Source of the DNA: CBDCDJ01 sp965215355
Lineage (GTDB): Bacteria > Deinococcota > Deinococci > Deinococcales > Trueperaceae
Assembly: GCA_965215355.1 (NCBI GenBank)
Contig: CBDCDJ010000007.1
Span: 2,666,001 to 2,730,000 of the forward strand
Reading direction: 5' to 3'
DNA length: 64,000 bases
The notes under the pieces: generated by a model
What the model was told of the DNA's origin: nothing
Database searches by the model: none
What the model saw: the letters and a program-made list of their open reading frames with translations, nothing else
In this document: positions 16,908-24,611 of the stretch, in pieces
Layout: every line of letters starts with the position of its first letter
Position numbering within the stretch: position 1 is the first letter of the stretch
Position numbers and translations under genes: made by a program

Positions 16908-17837
16908 GTGCGCTGTCGGCTTCTCCTTTCGCTGGTTCTCGTGGCGATTTCCCCAGGGTTCGCCCAGACCTGTCAGCGGTGGGGCGCGGCGGAACAGGTA
17001 GGCGTTTTGGGCAGCGAGGCGCTCCGTGAGGTGAGTGGCCTGGCGGTCTCGGCCCTGGTGAGTGAACGCCTGTACAGCGTGAGCGACTCGGGCACGCCTT
17101 ACTTTTACGTTTCGGACCTGCAGGGCGAAGGCTTGCGCGAGGTGCGCGTCGGTTCACTCAGCGACCGCGCCCGCGACTTGGAAGACTTGGCGGTCGGGCC
17201 TTGCGGCGAGACTTCGTGTCTGGTCGTAGGCAATATCGGCGGCAACAACTCTGCAAAAGACCGGGTCGAAATCATCGCCGTCGAAGAACAACCGGACTTG
17301 CCCGAGCGCGTCACGCCGCGCTACCGGCGCAGCCTCGTCTACCCCGACGGTCCCCACGACGCCGAGGGGTTGGCGGTTCACCCCAACGGCGACTTGTACA
17401 TTTTGAGCAAGGAAACTGTGTCGCCCTTCGGTACTGCCCCGGCCCGGCTCTACCGCGTGCGGGCGGCGGCGTGGCAAAACGAGGCGTCCGACCCGCTGCC
17501 CCTGCGCCTAGTCGCCACGTTGGACTTGCGCACCTTGAGCGGCTCGGCGCTCGACCTGTTGAGTCACCTGGCGACGAGCTTGGACATCGCCCCGGACGGC
17601 TCCCGTTTTTTGGTTTTAACCTACAACGCCGCGTTCGAGGTCGGCGTTGACCTGAGCACCTTACCCGACGCGCCCCTGACCCAACTCGGTGCGGACAGCT
17701 CGTTTGAGCGCGTCGACGTGGAGCGTTTGCCCCAGCAAGAAGCTGTTGCTTACCTGCCGGACGGCAAGAGCTTTCTCTACACCACCGAATCCCGGCGCGG
17801 CAGCAGCCCGCTTTTCAGGGTGCGGTGCGAAGAGTGA
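16908..17837 (+). CDS. Secreted propeller-like protein
   Basis: 309 residues with a clear signal peptide (MRCRLLLSLVLVAISPGFAQ). The mature part holds repeated strands such as VSGLAVSAL, LYSVSDSG, HDAEGLAVHPNGDLYILSK and AVAYLPDGKSFLYTTE, the pattern of beta-propellers in the phytase-like / SdiA-regulated / NHL group. Ligand unknown. GTG start has no Shine-Dalgarno but a TACGCT box ends 6 nt before it, suggesting a leaderless transcript. Its TGA is the first base set of a 105-bp palindromic element. Confidence 0.65.
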   Translation: MRCRLLLSLVLVAISPGFAQTCQRWGAAEQVGVLGSEALREVSGLAVSALVSERLYSVSDSGTPYFYVSDLQGEGLREVRVGSLSDRARDLEDLAVGPCGETSCLVVGNIGGNNSAKDRVEIIAVEEQPDLPERVTPRYRRSLVYPDGPHDAEGLAVHPNGDLYILSKETVSPFGTAPARLYRVRAAAWQNEASDPLPLRLVATLDLRTLSGSALDLLSHLATSLDIAPDGSRFLVLTYNAAFEVGVDLSTLPDAPLTQLGADSSFERVDVERLPQQEAVAYLPDGKSFLYTTESRRGSSPLFRVRCEE

Positions 17838-17941
17838 TACCAACGTGATTTTACCGTGTCACAGTTTGAGTTTGTCTGAAGATAATGCGCTCTGCGCAGA
17901 TTTATCGCTGTCATGATGACAGCGATAAATCACTCTGGTAT
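17837..17941. repeat. 105-bp nested palindrome, MITE-like
   Basis: Outer 15-bp inverted repeats match at 13 of 15 positions (ATACCAACGTGATTT at 17837-17851; complement of 17927-17941). Near the right end sits a perfect palindrome with 16-bp arms and a one-base centre (17899-17931, arms GATTTATCGCTGTCAT). It has no coding capacity and overlaps the upstream stop codon. It could be a miniature inverted-repeat element or a bidirectional terminator. Confidence 0.6.
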
Positions 17942-18106
17942 GAGGTCAGCGCTGGTGACGCTGTGTAGCGCCGGCTGAGGGCAGCACCCAAACCTCAAAG
18001 CCGACCTTTTAACGGGGTCAAATTCAAAGCTGTTTTAAGCTGAACCTCAGTCATGCGACAGGAGGCTGAGTTCGTTTAGCCGTACCTTGCGCTCGGCACT
18101 TCGAGC

Positions 18107-18148
18107 TTACCGGTAGCATCGGTAACAGATTACCGGTAGCATCGGTAA
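18107..18148. repeat. Two tandem copies of a 19-bp inverted repeat
   Basis: TTACCGGTAGCATCGGTAA occurs at 18107-18125 and 18130-18148, period 23 bp. Each copy is itself an inverted repeat (TTACCG / CGGTAA, 7-bp centre). This dyad-within-direct-repeat form suggests a dimeric regulator site. The remainder of 17942-18221 shows nothing else. Confidence 0.6.
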
Positions 18149-18221
18149 CTCCTTGAAACTCGCTCCACAGCCATTTTGCAAATCTGCAAACATCACTTCG
18201 GAAATACCTACCGAAACGAAC

Positions 18222-18359
18222 CTACAGGTCAGAAATTTGCACGTAAGCGTCTTCCGCAAAACCGCCGGTGCTCATCGTAAAAGCCCACACGACAAACCAC
18301 AGCGCGAACAAACCGACGAATAAACCACCCAAACCGAGCAACGCGACGACGTAGACCAC
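18222..18359 (-). CDS. Small single-span membrane protein, 45 aa
   Basis: A 45-residue product starting MVYVVALLGLGGLFVGLF at a GTG, with AGGAGG four bases upstream, one long hydrophobic helix (~2-29) and a short polar tail ending AYVQISDL. The perfect ribosome site and the membrane-helix composition argue that it is real. Similar tiny subunits accompany oxidases and transporters, but no partner is adjacent: the AMP ligase gene ends ~100 bp upstream on the same strand. Function unknown. Confidence 0.6.
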   Translation of the reverse strand: MVYVVALLGLGGLFVGLFALWFVVWAFTMSTGGFAEDAYVQISDL

Positions 18360-18459
18360 AGCGCCTCCTAAACCGGTCCTCGTTCTGAGGATGCCCAAGT
18401 GTAGACCGCCGCGGGCCGACTTGTCGGTGAGGGTCGTACGTCCCTGAGGAAAGCTCGAG

Positions 18460-20115
18460 CTACGCCTTAAACTGCACGCCCCGGTACCGCGCCAAGTCGG
18501 CGGCCAACGCCGCGGCGAGGGCGAGGCGTTTCGGTTTGCCAGTGGTGGTAAAAGGAATGTTCGCGCCGAACAGAATGACTTTGGGCGTTTTGGCGAAGGG
18601 CAGGTGTTTTTTGACGTGCTCGAGCACCGCCGCCTCGTCCAAAGTTACCTCGTCCAAAGCTACCTCGTCCGAGGTCGGCCCGTCCTGCGGCGTTCTGTTC
18701 TGTAAAACCCCGTCTTCCAGCACCAGGTAGGCGGCGATTTCTTCGCCGTAGTAAAGGTTCTCGAACGGGAAACTGAGCGCGAACCGGACGCCCGGCAAGC
18801 GTTTCAGAACCGCGTCTATCTCGAGGGGCGACACGTTCACGCCGCCCCGGACGATGGTTTCTTTGATACGCCCGCTGACGAAAAAAAACTTGCGCGCGGT
18901 GCGGTCGGCTTCAAAAAAGCCTTCGTCGCCGCTCAAAAACCACCCGTCTTTAAAAGCCGTAGCGGTCGCCTCGGGGTCGCCCAAGTAGCCCGTCATCACC
19001 GCCGGGCCGCGCACCGCCAGCTGGCCGCGCTCTAAGGGCGCGGCCTCGGAGCCGTCCGCGCGCAGCACCGCGACCTCGTTGCAAGAAAGCGTACAGCCGA
19101 CGCTCGGGTAGCCGAAGGCCGTGTACCAGTAGCGCCGCTCGCCGCTCGGCAAGTTCATCGGGAACTGCGTGTTGTAGGCGGTCGTTTCGCTCATGCCGAA
19201 GCCGTGGCAGACGGGGACGCCGAACCGCTCCTCGAAGCGCGTCACCGTCTCGCCGAGCAGCGGGCCTGCGCCGCAGAGCAGGTAACGCAAGGACAAGTCC
19301 AGCCCCGAGACGTCCTCGTCGGCCGCCAACAGAAACTCGAGCAGCGTCGGCACCACCGAGGCCAGGGCGGCGCGCTCACGAGCCAAACGCCGCCAGAAGG
19401 TCCGCGGCGAGAACTGCCGGTTCAACACGTTGCGCGCCCCGGCGAGCAGCGGGGTCAAACCCGTCACCACCGCGCCGTTGACGTGGTGGATGGGCAGCAC
19501 CGTCATCACACTGTCACCCGGTTGGAGGGTGTGCCACTCGGCGGTGGCGCGCGCGTTGGCGAGCAGGTTGCCGTGGGTGAGCAGCACGCCCTTGGGTTCG
19601 CCGGTCGTGCCCGAGGTGTAGACCAAGAAAGCGCCGGTCTCCAGCGGCAGGTCTGCCGGATTCAACGGCTCGAGGTCGGCCAGTGCGGCCCGCAACGTTT
19701 CGACGGGGTGGGTGTCGGGTACACACCTCGCCACCTCGTTTTTGAACTCGGCTTCGACGAGCGCCACTTTGCAGGCCCCGTGCGTCAAAATGTAAGCTTT
19801 GCGCTCGCTCGACTCCTCGACGTTGACCGGGCAAGCCACCGCGCCCGAGAGCCAGCAGGCGACGTAAGCCAGCAGCACCTCCGGGCGGTTGTTTGAAACG
19901 GTCGCCACACGGTCGCCTGGCGCGACGCCGCGCGCCTCGAGCCAGGTGGCGAGTTGCCGCGCTTGCCGCATAAACGCCGCGAACGTCCAGCTCTCCCGTG
20001 CGTCATCCGCGTCGTAGAAGACGAGGCACAGGTGCTCGGCGTGGCGCGCGGCCGCGTCCAGCAGCGCGTAGGCAAGGGTTCGACTCACAGGCTTGACAGT
20101 ATACGCCGCGCTCAT
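18460..20115 (-). CDS. AMP-dependent acyl-CoA synthetase / ligase (ANL superfamily)
   Basis: 551 residues. Adenylate-forming enzyme: P-loop LVYTSGTTGEPKGVLLTHGN, A5-type motif GFGMSETTAYNTQ, A7/A8 motifs FLSGDEGFFEAD and SGRIKETIVRGGVNVSP, and C-terminal catalytic Lys region TTTGKPKRLAL. Activates a carboxylate with ATP, presumably to a CoA thioester; substrate not deducible. Between ~480 and 505 there is a low-complexity Asp/Glu segment with a repeated DEV(A/T)LDE unit, from an 18-bp duplication. The ATG at 20113 has no obvious ribosome site; a GTG further in is possible. Confidence 0.8.
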   Translation of the reverse strand: MSAAYTVKPVSRTLAYALLDAAARHAEHLCLVFYDADDARESWTFAAFMRQARQLATWLEARGVAPGDRVATVSNNRPEVLLAYVACWLSGAVACPVNVEESSERKAYILTHGACKVALVEAEFKNEVARCVPDTHPVETLRAALADLEPLNPADLPLETGAFLVYTSGTTGEPKGVLLTHGNLLANARATAEWHTLQPGDSVMTVLPIHHVNGAVVTGLTPLLAGARNVLNRQFSPRTFWRRLARERAALASVVPTLLEFLLAADEDVSGLDLSLRYLLCGAGPLLGETVTRFEERFGVPVCHGFGMSETTAYNTQFPMNLPSGERRYWYTAFGYPSVGCTLSCNEVAVLRADGSEAAPLERGQLAVRGPAVMTGYLGDPEATATAFKDGWFLSGDEGFFEADRTARKFFFVSGRIKETIVRGGVNVSPLEIDAVLKRLPGVRFALSFPFENLYYGEEIAAYLVLEDGVLQNRTPQDGPTSDEVALDEVTLDEAAVLEHVKKHLPFAKTPKVILFGANIPFTTTGKPKRLALAAALAADLARYRGVQFKA

Positions 20116-20214
20116 ATGCCGCGCCCGGTCGCAGGGCCGCCGCGAAGTCACCGGGGTCTACCAGTTTTGATATCCACGCGTCCGTGTGCCGCCGAGCTTG
20201 TATGATAGACCCTT

Positions 20215-22167
20215 GTGCAAAACGTCCAGCTTTTCACTCGCAACGCGCGCGCGCTTTACGAAACGCTGCTGCCCGCGCTCGAGCCCGTTTTGGGCGAACT
20301 CGCCAGCCGTGACCGCCAGCTGTTTTCGCTGCGTTTAGAGCGCTTTTTTCAAAACCTTTACGACGGGCTCGCCCCGGTCTACGGCCGCAACAGCGACTTT
20401 TCAGTTTTTGTGGAAAAGCTCTTGGTCCGTATGGCCGAGACCTACCGTGACCGTCCCGAGGACTTGAAAGCCCTGGACATCGAGCGCGACCTCACGCCGG
20501 ACTGGTTTCAGCGCGAGTCGATGTTGGGCTACGTGTTTTATGTGGACCGCTTTGCGGGCACCTTGAACGGCGTCACCGACCACCTTGACTACATCCAAGA
20601 ACTCGGCGCGACCTACCTGCACCTCATGAAAGTCATCAAACCGCGCGCGGGTGAAAACGACGGCGGCTACGCGGTGGTGGACTACCGCGACGTGGACCCG
20701 AAACTCGGCACGGTTGACGACCTGGAGAACCTCTGCCACACCCTGCGCGAACGCAACATCAGCGTGTGCGTCGACCTCGTCCTCAACCACTGCGCCAAGG
20801 AGCACGAGTGGGCTTTGAAGGCGAGGGCGGGCGACGAAAGGTATCAAGATTATTTCTACATGTACGATGACAGAACCGAACCCAACGCCTTTGAAAAAAC
20901 CTTGCCGGAGATTTTCCCCGACTTCGCGCCGGGCAACTTCACCTACTACCCGGACCTGGGCAAGTGGGTCTGGACGACGTTTCACGAGTACCAGTGGGAC
21001 CTCAACTGGAGCAACAGCGAAGTTTTTTTAGAGATCGCCGACATCATGTTTTACCTCGCCAACCGCGGGGTCGAGGTGTTTCGACTGGACGCGGTCGCGT
21101 TTTTGTGGAAGCGGCTCGGCACGAATTCGCAGAACCAAACGGAAGTGTACGACCTGCTGCAAGCCCTGCGCGCCTGCTCGCGCATCGCCACGCCCGCGGT
21201 CGCGCACAAGGCCGAGGCCATCGTCTCGCCGGATGACCTCATCCGCTATTTCGGCGTCGGGCGGCACTACGGCAAGGTGTCGAACATCGCCTACCACAAC
21301 AGCCTCATGGTGCAGTTCTGGTCGGCGCTGGCGAGCCGCGACACGCGGCTGATGACTCACACACTCGCCGAGTTCCCGCGCACGCCCACCTCGATAGCCT
21401 GGGGCACCTACATCCGCGGCCACGACGACATCGGCTGGGCCGTCACCGACGAGGACGCCGCGGCGCTCGGTTTGAACGGATTCTTGCACCGCAAGTTCCT
21501 GTCGGACTTTTACGCAGGCCAGTTTGAGGGGTCGTTCGCTCGAGGCGGCGTGTTTCAGTTCAACCCGGTCACGCAAGACCGGCGCATCACCGGCACGTTT
21601 GCGAGCTTGGCGGGGTTGGAAACCGCGCTTGAAAACCGCGACCAAAAAGATGTCGCCTTCGCCGTCGAGCGTATCTTGCTGGGTCACGCGCTGACTTGCG
21701 GTTTCGGCGGCATTCCGCTGATTTTTATGGGCGACGAACTCGGCCTGCTGAACGACTACGACTTTGCCGACGACCCCGAACTAGGCAACGACAGCCGCTG
21801 GCTGCACCGGCCCAAAATGCCCTGGGACAAGGTGCTGCTGCGCCACCAGCCGGGCTCGGTCGAGGCACGACTGTTTTACGGGCTCACCCACATCGTCCGG
21901 GCGCGCAAACGGACGCCGCACCTGAACTCGAGCTACGACACCGAAATCGTCACGACCGGCCACCCGCACGTGTTCACCTACCTGCGGCGGCACCCCCTGG
22001 GCAACTTCGTCGGCGTGTACAACTTCACCGAAGAGGTGCAAGAGCTGTCCACGGACGTGCTGCACGCTTACGGTTTAGGCGAGCCGTACGACCAGCTCGA
22101 GCAGCGCTTTGTGGACGCGAACGGGACGCTGTCGCTGAAGCCTTACGAGCGGTTGTGGTTGATTTAG
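20215..22167 (+). CDS. Amylosucrase (GH13)
   Basis: 650 residues, the length of known amylosucrases, which polymerise glucose from sucrose into an alpha-1,4-glucan and release fructose. N-terminal helical domain (~1-95), then the barrel: DLVLNHCAKEHEWA, nucleophile Asp292 in VEVFRLDAVAFLWK, acid/base Glu334 in HKAEAIVSPDD, and RGHDDIGWAV (His403-Asp404). The long ATPAVAHKAEAI and NSDFSVFVEKL wording is characteristic of the Neisseria/Deinococcus enzymes. GTG start; TATGAT lies 8 nt upstream. Together with treZ it suggests glycogen-like polymer and trehalose metabolism. Confidence 0.9.
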   Translation: MQNVQLFTRNARALYETLLPALEPVLGELASRDRQLFSLRLERFFQNLYDGLAPVYGRNSDFSVFVEKLLVRMAETYRDRPEDLKALDIERDLTPDWFQRESMLGYVFYVDRFAGTLNGVTDHLDYIQELGATYLHLMKVIKPRAGENDGGYAVVDYRDVDPKLGTVDDLENLCHTLRERNISVCVDLVLNHCAKEHEWALKARAGDERYQDYFYMYDDRTEPNAFEKTLPEIFPDFAPGNFTYYPDLGKWVWTTFHEYQWDLNWSNSEVFLEIADIMFYLANRGVEVFRLDAVAFLWKRLGTNSQNQTEVYDLLQALRACSRIATPAVAHKAEAIVSPDDLIRYFGVGRHYGKVSNIAYHNSLMVQFWSALASRDTRLMTHTLAEFPRTPTSIAWGTYIRGHDDIGWAVTDEDAAALGLNGFLHRKFLSDFYAGQFEGSFARGGVFQFNPVTQDRRITGTFASLAGLETALENRDQKDVAFAVERILLGHALTCGFGGIPLIFMGDELGLLNDYDFADDPELGNDSRWLHRPKMPWDKVLLRHQPGSVEARLFYGLTHIVRARKRTPHLNSSYDTEIVTTGHPHVFTYLRRHPLGNFVGVYNFTEEVQELSTDVLHAYGLGEPYDQLEQRFVDANGTLSLKPYERLWLI

Positions 22168-22174
22168 GCTTCGA

Positions 22175-22564
22175 CTACCAAACCACAGAAACCTCGCTGA
22201 ACTTCTTAATCTCAGGGTCGCTGCTCACAAGACTCAAACCCTCGGTTAAAGCTTGGGCTATCAGGGCGCGGTCAAAGGGGTCGGTGTGAGTGTGGCTCAG
22301 AGTTTTTTCGGCAAGTGCGTGAGTACTGGTAAACGCCAGCTCGCTGAAACCGTAACGGGCGAGGCTGGCAAAGTAGCTTTCTAAAAGAGGTTCGGCCTCC
22401 GTGAGCTTGCCCAAACGGGCTTTTATGGTCAGTTCCCAAGCAGAAATGGCAGAAACGTAAACGCTGTTGGCTTTGTCACGGATGAGGTTGCGTATTTCAA
22501 TAGGGATGTGCCGCGATTCGGTGTCTAACCACAGGAGCGTGTGTGTGTCGAGCAAGAGCCTCAC
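22175..22564 (-). CDS. PIN-domain toxin, VapC-like
   Basis: 129 residues with the PIN core: first acidic residue in RLLLDTHTLLWL, middle Glu in VSAISAWELTIKARLGKL, and HTDPFDRALIAQAL followed by LVSSDPEI near the end. This is the PIN subgroup partnered with Phd/YefM antitoxins, expected to cut RNA. GTG start overlaps the antitoxin stop (GTGA), so production depends on antitoxin translation. Convergent with the amylosucrase gene, only 7 bp away. Confidence 0.88.
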   Translation of the reverse strand: MRLLLDTHTLLWLDTESRHIPIEIRNLIRDKANSVYVSAISAWELTIKARLGKLTEAEPLLESYFASLARYGFSELAFTSTHALAEKTLSHTHTDPFDRALIAQALTEGLSLVSSDPEIKKFSEVSVVW

Positions 22565-22815
22565 TCGGGGAAGTTTTTGTCTTGCCAAAAGCCCAAATCT
22601 TCGTCGCTCAGGGGGCGCATAGATTCAGCTACCGCTTCATCTGAAAGCTTTGTTGGATGCAACTCTATCGGCCTTTGGTCCAAGGGAGCATCTACAGGAA
22701 CAAGTCTGACCAGCGGCTTACCGCTGCGTGCGAGAACGATGTCTTCGCCTTCAAGAGCTTGGTTGACAAGTTTCGAGAGATGGGTCTTTGCCTCGTGCAT
22801 GTTGACTTTGATCAT
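22561..22815 (-). CDS. Phd/YefM-family antitoxin
   Basis: 84 residues starting MIKVNMHEAKTHLSKLVNQA, the Phd fold N-terminus, with IVLARSGKPLVRLVPVD, and a C-terminal toxin-binding arm ending QDKNFPE. Neutralises the PIN toxin encoded next and represses its own promoter. AAGGAG is 9 nt before this ATG; another ATG six bases upstream is too close. A perfect palindrome (22829-22856) sits just ahead. Confidence 0.88.
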   Translation of the reverse strand: MIKVNMHEAKTHLSKLVNQALEGEDIVLARSGKPLVRLVPVDAPLDQRPIELHPTKLSDEAVAESMRPLSDEDLGFWQDKNFPE

Positions 22816-22828
22816 ACTCATCGACTCC

Positions 22829-22856
22829 TTAGCTAACTCTAGCACGAGTTAGCTAA
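22829..22856 (-). promoter_or_regulatory. Palindromic operator before the Phd-PIN genes
   Basis: 11-bp perfect arms TTAGCTAACTC / GAGTTAGCTAA with a 6-bp spacer, spanning the stop codon of the DUF433 gene and ending at the AAGGAG of the antitoxin gene. This is the expected site for antitoxin autoregulation; it could also fold in mRNA and occlude the ribosome site. Confidence 0.7.
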
Positions 22857-23172
22857 ATCTGTGATAAAGCCGCAATCTTAGTTTTTGCTCGAGGACGGAA
22901 ACGTTCTGCTTGCGCATCTGCTCGGCAAACGCTTCACCCTCTTTGATGCTTTTGTTGATTTCTTCCACATGGTCGAAGTAGTAAGCCAGGGCCGCGTAGA
23001 CAGCCGCCAGGCTCAGGTCGTACTCGCTGCTGATTTCGTCCACGCTTTTGCCCAAACGCTCGTGCCAGATGACGATGTTTTGCACCGTGATGCGGCGTCC
23101 TGCGATGCGCGGTTTTCCGCCCGCGATGCCGGGCGTGATTTCAATGTGCTTGTCCAGGACGCGGGCAATCAT
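22849..23172 (-). CDS. DUF433 family protein
   Basis: 107 residues with the DUF433 pattern HIEITPGIAGGKPRIAGRRI and LAAVYAALAYYFDHVEEIN. Unlike the pair at the left end of the window there is no DUF5615 partner; the next genes are Phd and PIN. TATAGT (23179-23184) ends 6 nt before the ATG and no Shine-Dalgarno is present, so it is probably leaderless. It may have been a separate antitoxin-like unit that now shares transcripts with the Phd-PIN genes. Confidence 0.8.
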   Translation of the reverse strand: MIARVLDKHIEITPGIAGGKPRIAGRRITVQNIVIWHERLGKSVDEISSEYDLSLAAVYAALAYYFDHVEEINKSIKEGEAFAEQMRKQNVSVLEQKLRLRLYHRFS

Positions 23173-23247
23173 GGGCTGACTATAGCAGAGGTTTGTGGAA
23201 AGCAACGGCGCGTTGTCCTTAAGGGTTAGTGAGCGGTCGTGGCTTAT

Positions 23248-23583
23248 TTAGAGAGGATTGGCTCGAGTAATGTCCTCCCGCACTCGGATGAGAAAGCGGA
23301 GAACCTGATAAACGTCCTCGAATTTGCCTTCACCTCCGAGAACTGGAACTCGAACCTGTTCTCCGGCGACGGTAATAATTGTGATAGCCGGTTCTTTTAG
23401 CCCCTTCTCCTCGGGTTCACGAATTTCGTCCATCGTGTCGAACGCGAGGAGCCGCCATGTAGTCGGCAAGCGGAGGACGTTTGTGGTGATAGCGAAACCG
23501 GAAGGTTGGCTCGCTTCATTTTCATACACCCCGACAAGTTCCTCATTTGGCTTTAGTGGAATGGCTCGAGCGTAATCCGGCAA
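23248..23583 (-). CDS. Hypothetical protein, PH-like fold possible
   Basis: 111 residues. The strand-rich middle (ELVGVYENEASQPSGFAITT, WRLLAFDTMDEI) followed by a charged segment, VPVLGGEGKFEDVYQ and a C-terminal helix ending RFLIRVRED resembles bacterial PH-like domains. No closer family is recognised. The TTG start is uncertain because no ribosome site or internal Met is present. It is separated from the DUF433 gene by ~75 bp on the same strand. Confidence 0.55.
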   Translation of the reverse strand: MPDYARAIPLKPNEELVGVYENEASQPSGFAITTNVLRLPTTWRLLAFDTMDEIREPEEKGLKEPAITIITVAGEQVRVPVLGGEGKFEDVYQVLRFLIRVREDITRANPL

Positions 23584-23703
23584 CGCATCAGCCGCACTTC
23601 GGTAGTTGGAAAGGTGACGAAGCGTTCAGTGTGCTCGAGCATGAACCGTAACTTTCATACTGTCAACTACGACGTAAAAAAGCAGAAAGCAAGCCGGGTA
23701 GCC

Positions 23704-24603
23704 TTAAACTTTCTTCCACTCGAACAGCGCCGACGCCACCCAAGTCGGCTCAGGCGATTTATAGAGTTCACCCGCGTCGCTGTAGGTCAGGTCGATGACG
23801 CGGCCCTTCATGGGGCCGCGCAGGTAGCGAAACACTTGCCCAGCGTCTCGAGCGTCGCTCTTGGCCCGAACGCAGTGCTGGTTGTAGCCCCAGTAATCGG
23901 TTTGCTCGAGAATAGAGATACCCTCCTCCAGAACTTTTTTAGCCTTGGCGAGCCCTTCGGCGTCATGGTCGAACGAGTCTTCCGGGGCGTCGCCGTAGCC
24001 GATGCCGTGGTGAAAGGCGTCGGCGGTCGAGACGATGACGGCGTCTTTGGCGATTTCTTGGAGTTCTTCGATGCCGGGAAGGTCTGCGGGTTTGCCGCCC
24101 GCGAGGTAGGGAAAGCGCTCGAGCACCTCCGGCGGGTGCTCGAGGCCGCGCCGCTCGGTCTCGGCGTCCCAAAAATAGCGCCAGCTCATCGGGGCGTGGT
24201 CGCCCAGCCATTCTTTACGGCCGTTCAAGCCGGGACCCTGGACGCCCCAGAATTCGTACCGGCTCGGCGATTCGCCCGCGGCGACGCCGCGCCGGGCTTG
24301 TTCCATCGCCTCGGTAAAAGCGTGGAGCACGCTGATGAACAAGACCTTGTCCGCGCCGCTGTCGAGGGCGGCGTGGACGCAGGCGGCGACCTGGTAGCCG
24401 CAGTCGGCCACGCCGACGTGGGGAAACACTAAAACGCCGCCCTCGCGCAGGGTTTTAGGGAGGTCGAACTTTTGGGAAAGCTCTTTGCCTCGGTTTAAGT
24501 GAGAAAGCGTGCCCGCCTCGCCCAGCGCCTTGTGCTCGCGGACGTACAGGTCGGTGATGTCACGTTGCAGTTGGTCTCGGTCCAGGTCTTTGGATTTATC
24601 CAT
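23704..24603 (-). CDS. MEMO1-like conserved protein
   Basis: 299 residues. The spacing of PHVGVADCG, FISVLHAF, TADAFHHG and a late QHC matches the His, His, Asp/His and Cys metal-site positions of the MEMO1 / AmmeMemoRadiSam-B fold (PHAGY, GPSH, SSDL.H, GCG), although overall similarity seems low. Function of this branch is unknown. Its ATG lies 8 nt after the stop of the FAD oxidoreductase gene, so the two are likely co-transcribed; a TAGAAT box 5 nt before the ATG may be fortuitous. Confidence 0.5.
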   Translation of the reverse strand: MDKSKDLDRDQLQRDITDLYVREHKALGEAGTLSHLNRGKELSQKFDLPKTLREGGVLVFPHVGVADCGYQVAACVHAALDSGADKVLFISVLHAFTEAMEQARRGVAAGESPSRYEFWGVQGPGLNGRKEWLGDHAPMSWRYFWDAETERRGLEHPPEVLERFPYLAGGKPADLPGIEELQEIAKDAVIVSTADAFHHGIGYGDAPEDSFDHDAEGLAKAKKVLEEGISILEQTDYWGYNQHCVRAKSDARDAGQVFRYLRGPMKGRVIDLTYSDAGELYKSPEPTWVASALFEWKKV

Positions 24604-24611
24604 AAAAGATT

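Noticed and set aside
18107..18148. Possible CRISPR repeats
   Set aside because: Only two copies with a 4-bp gap, no spacer-length intervals and no cas genes anywhere in the window.
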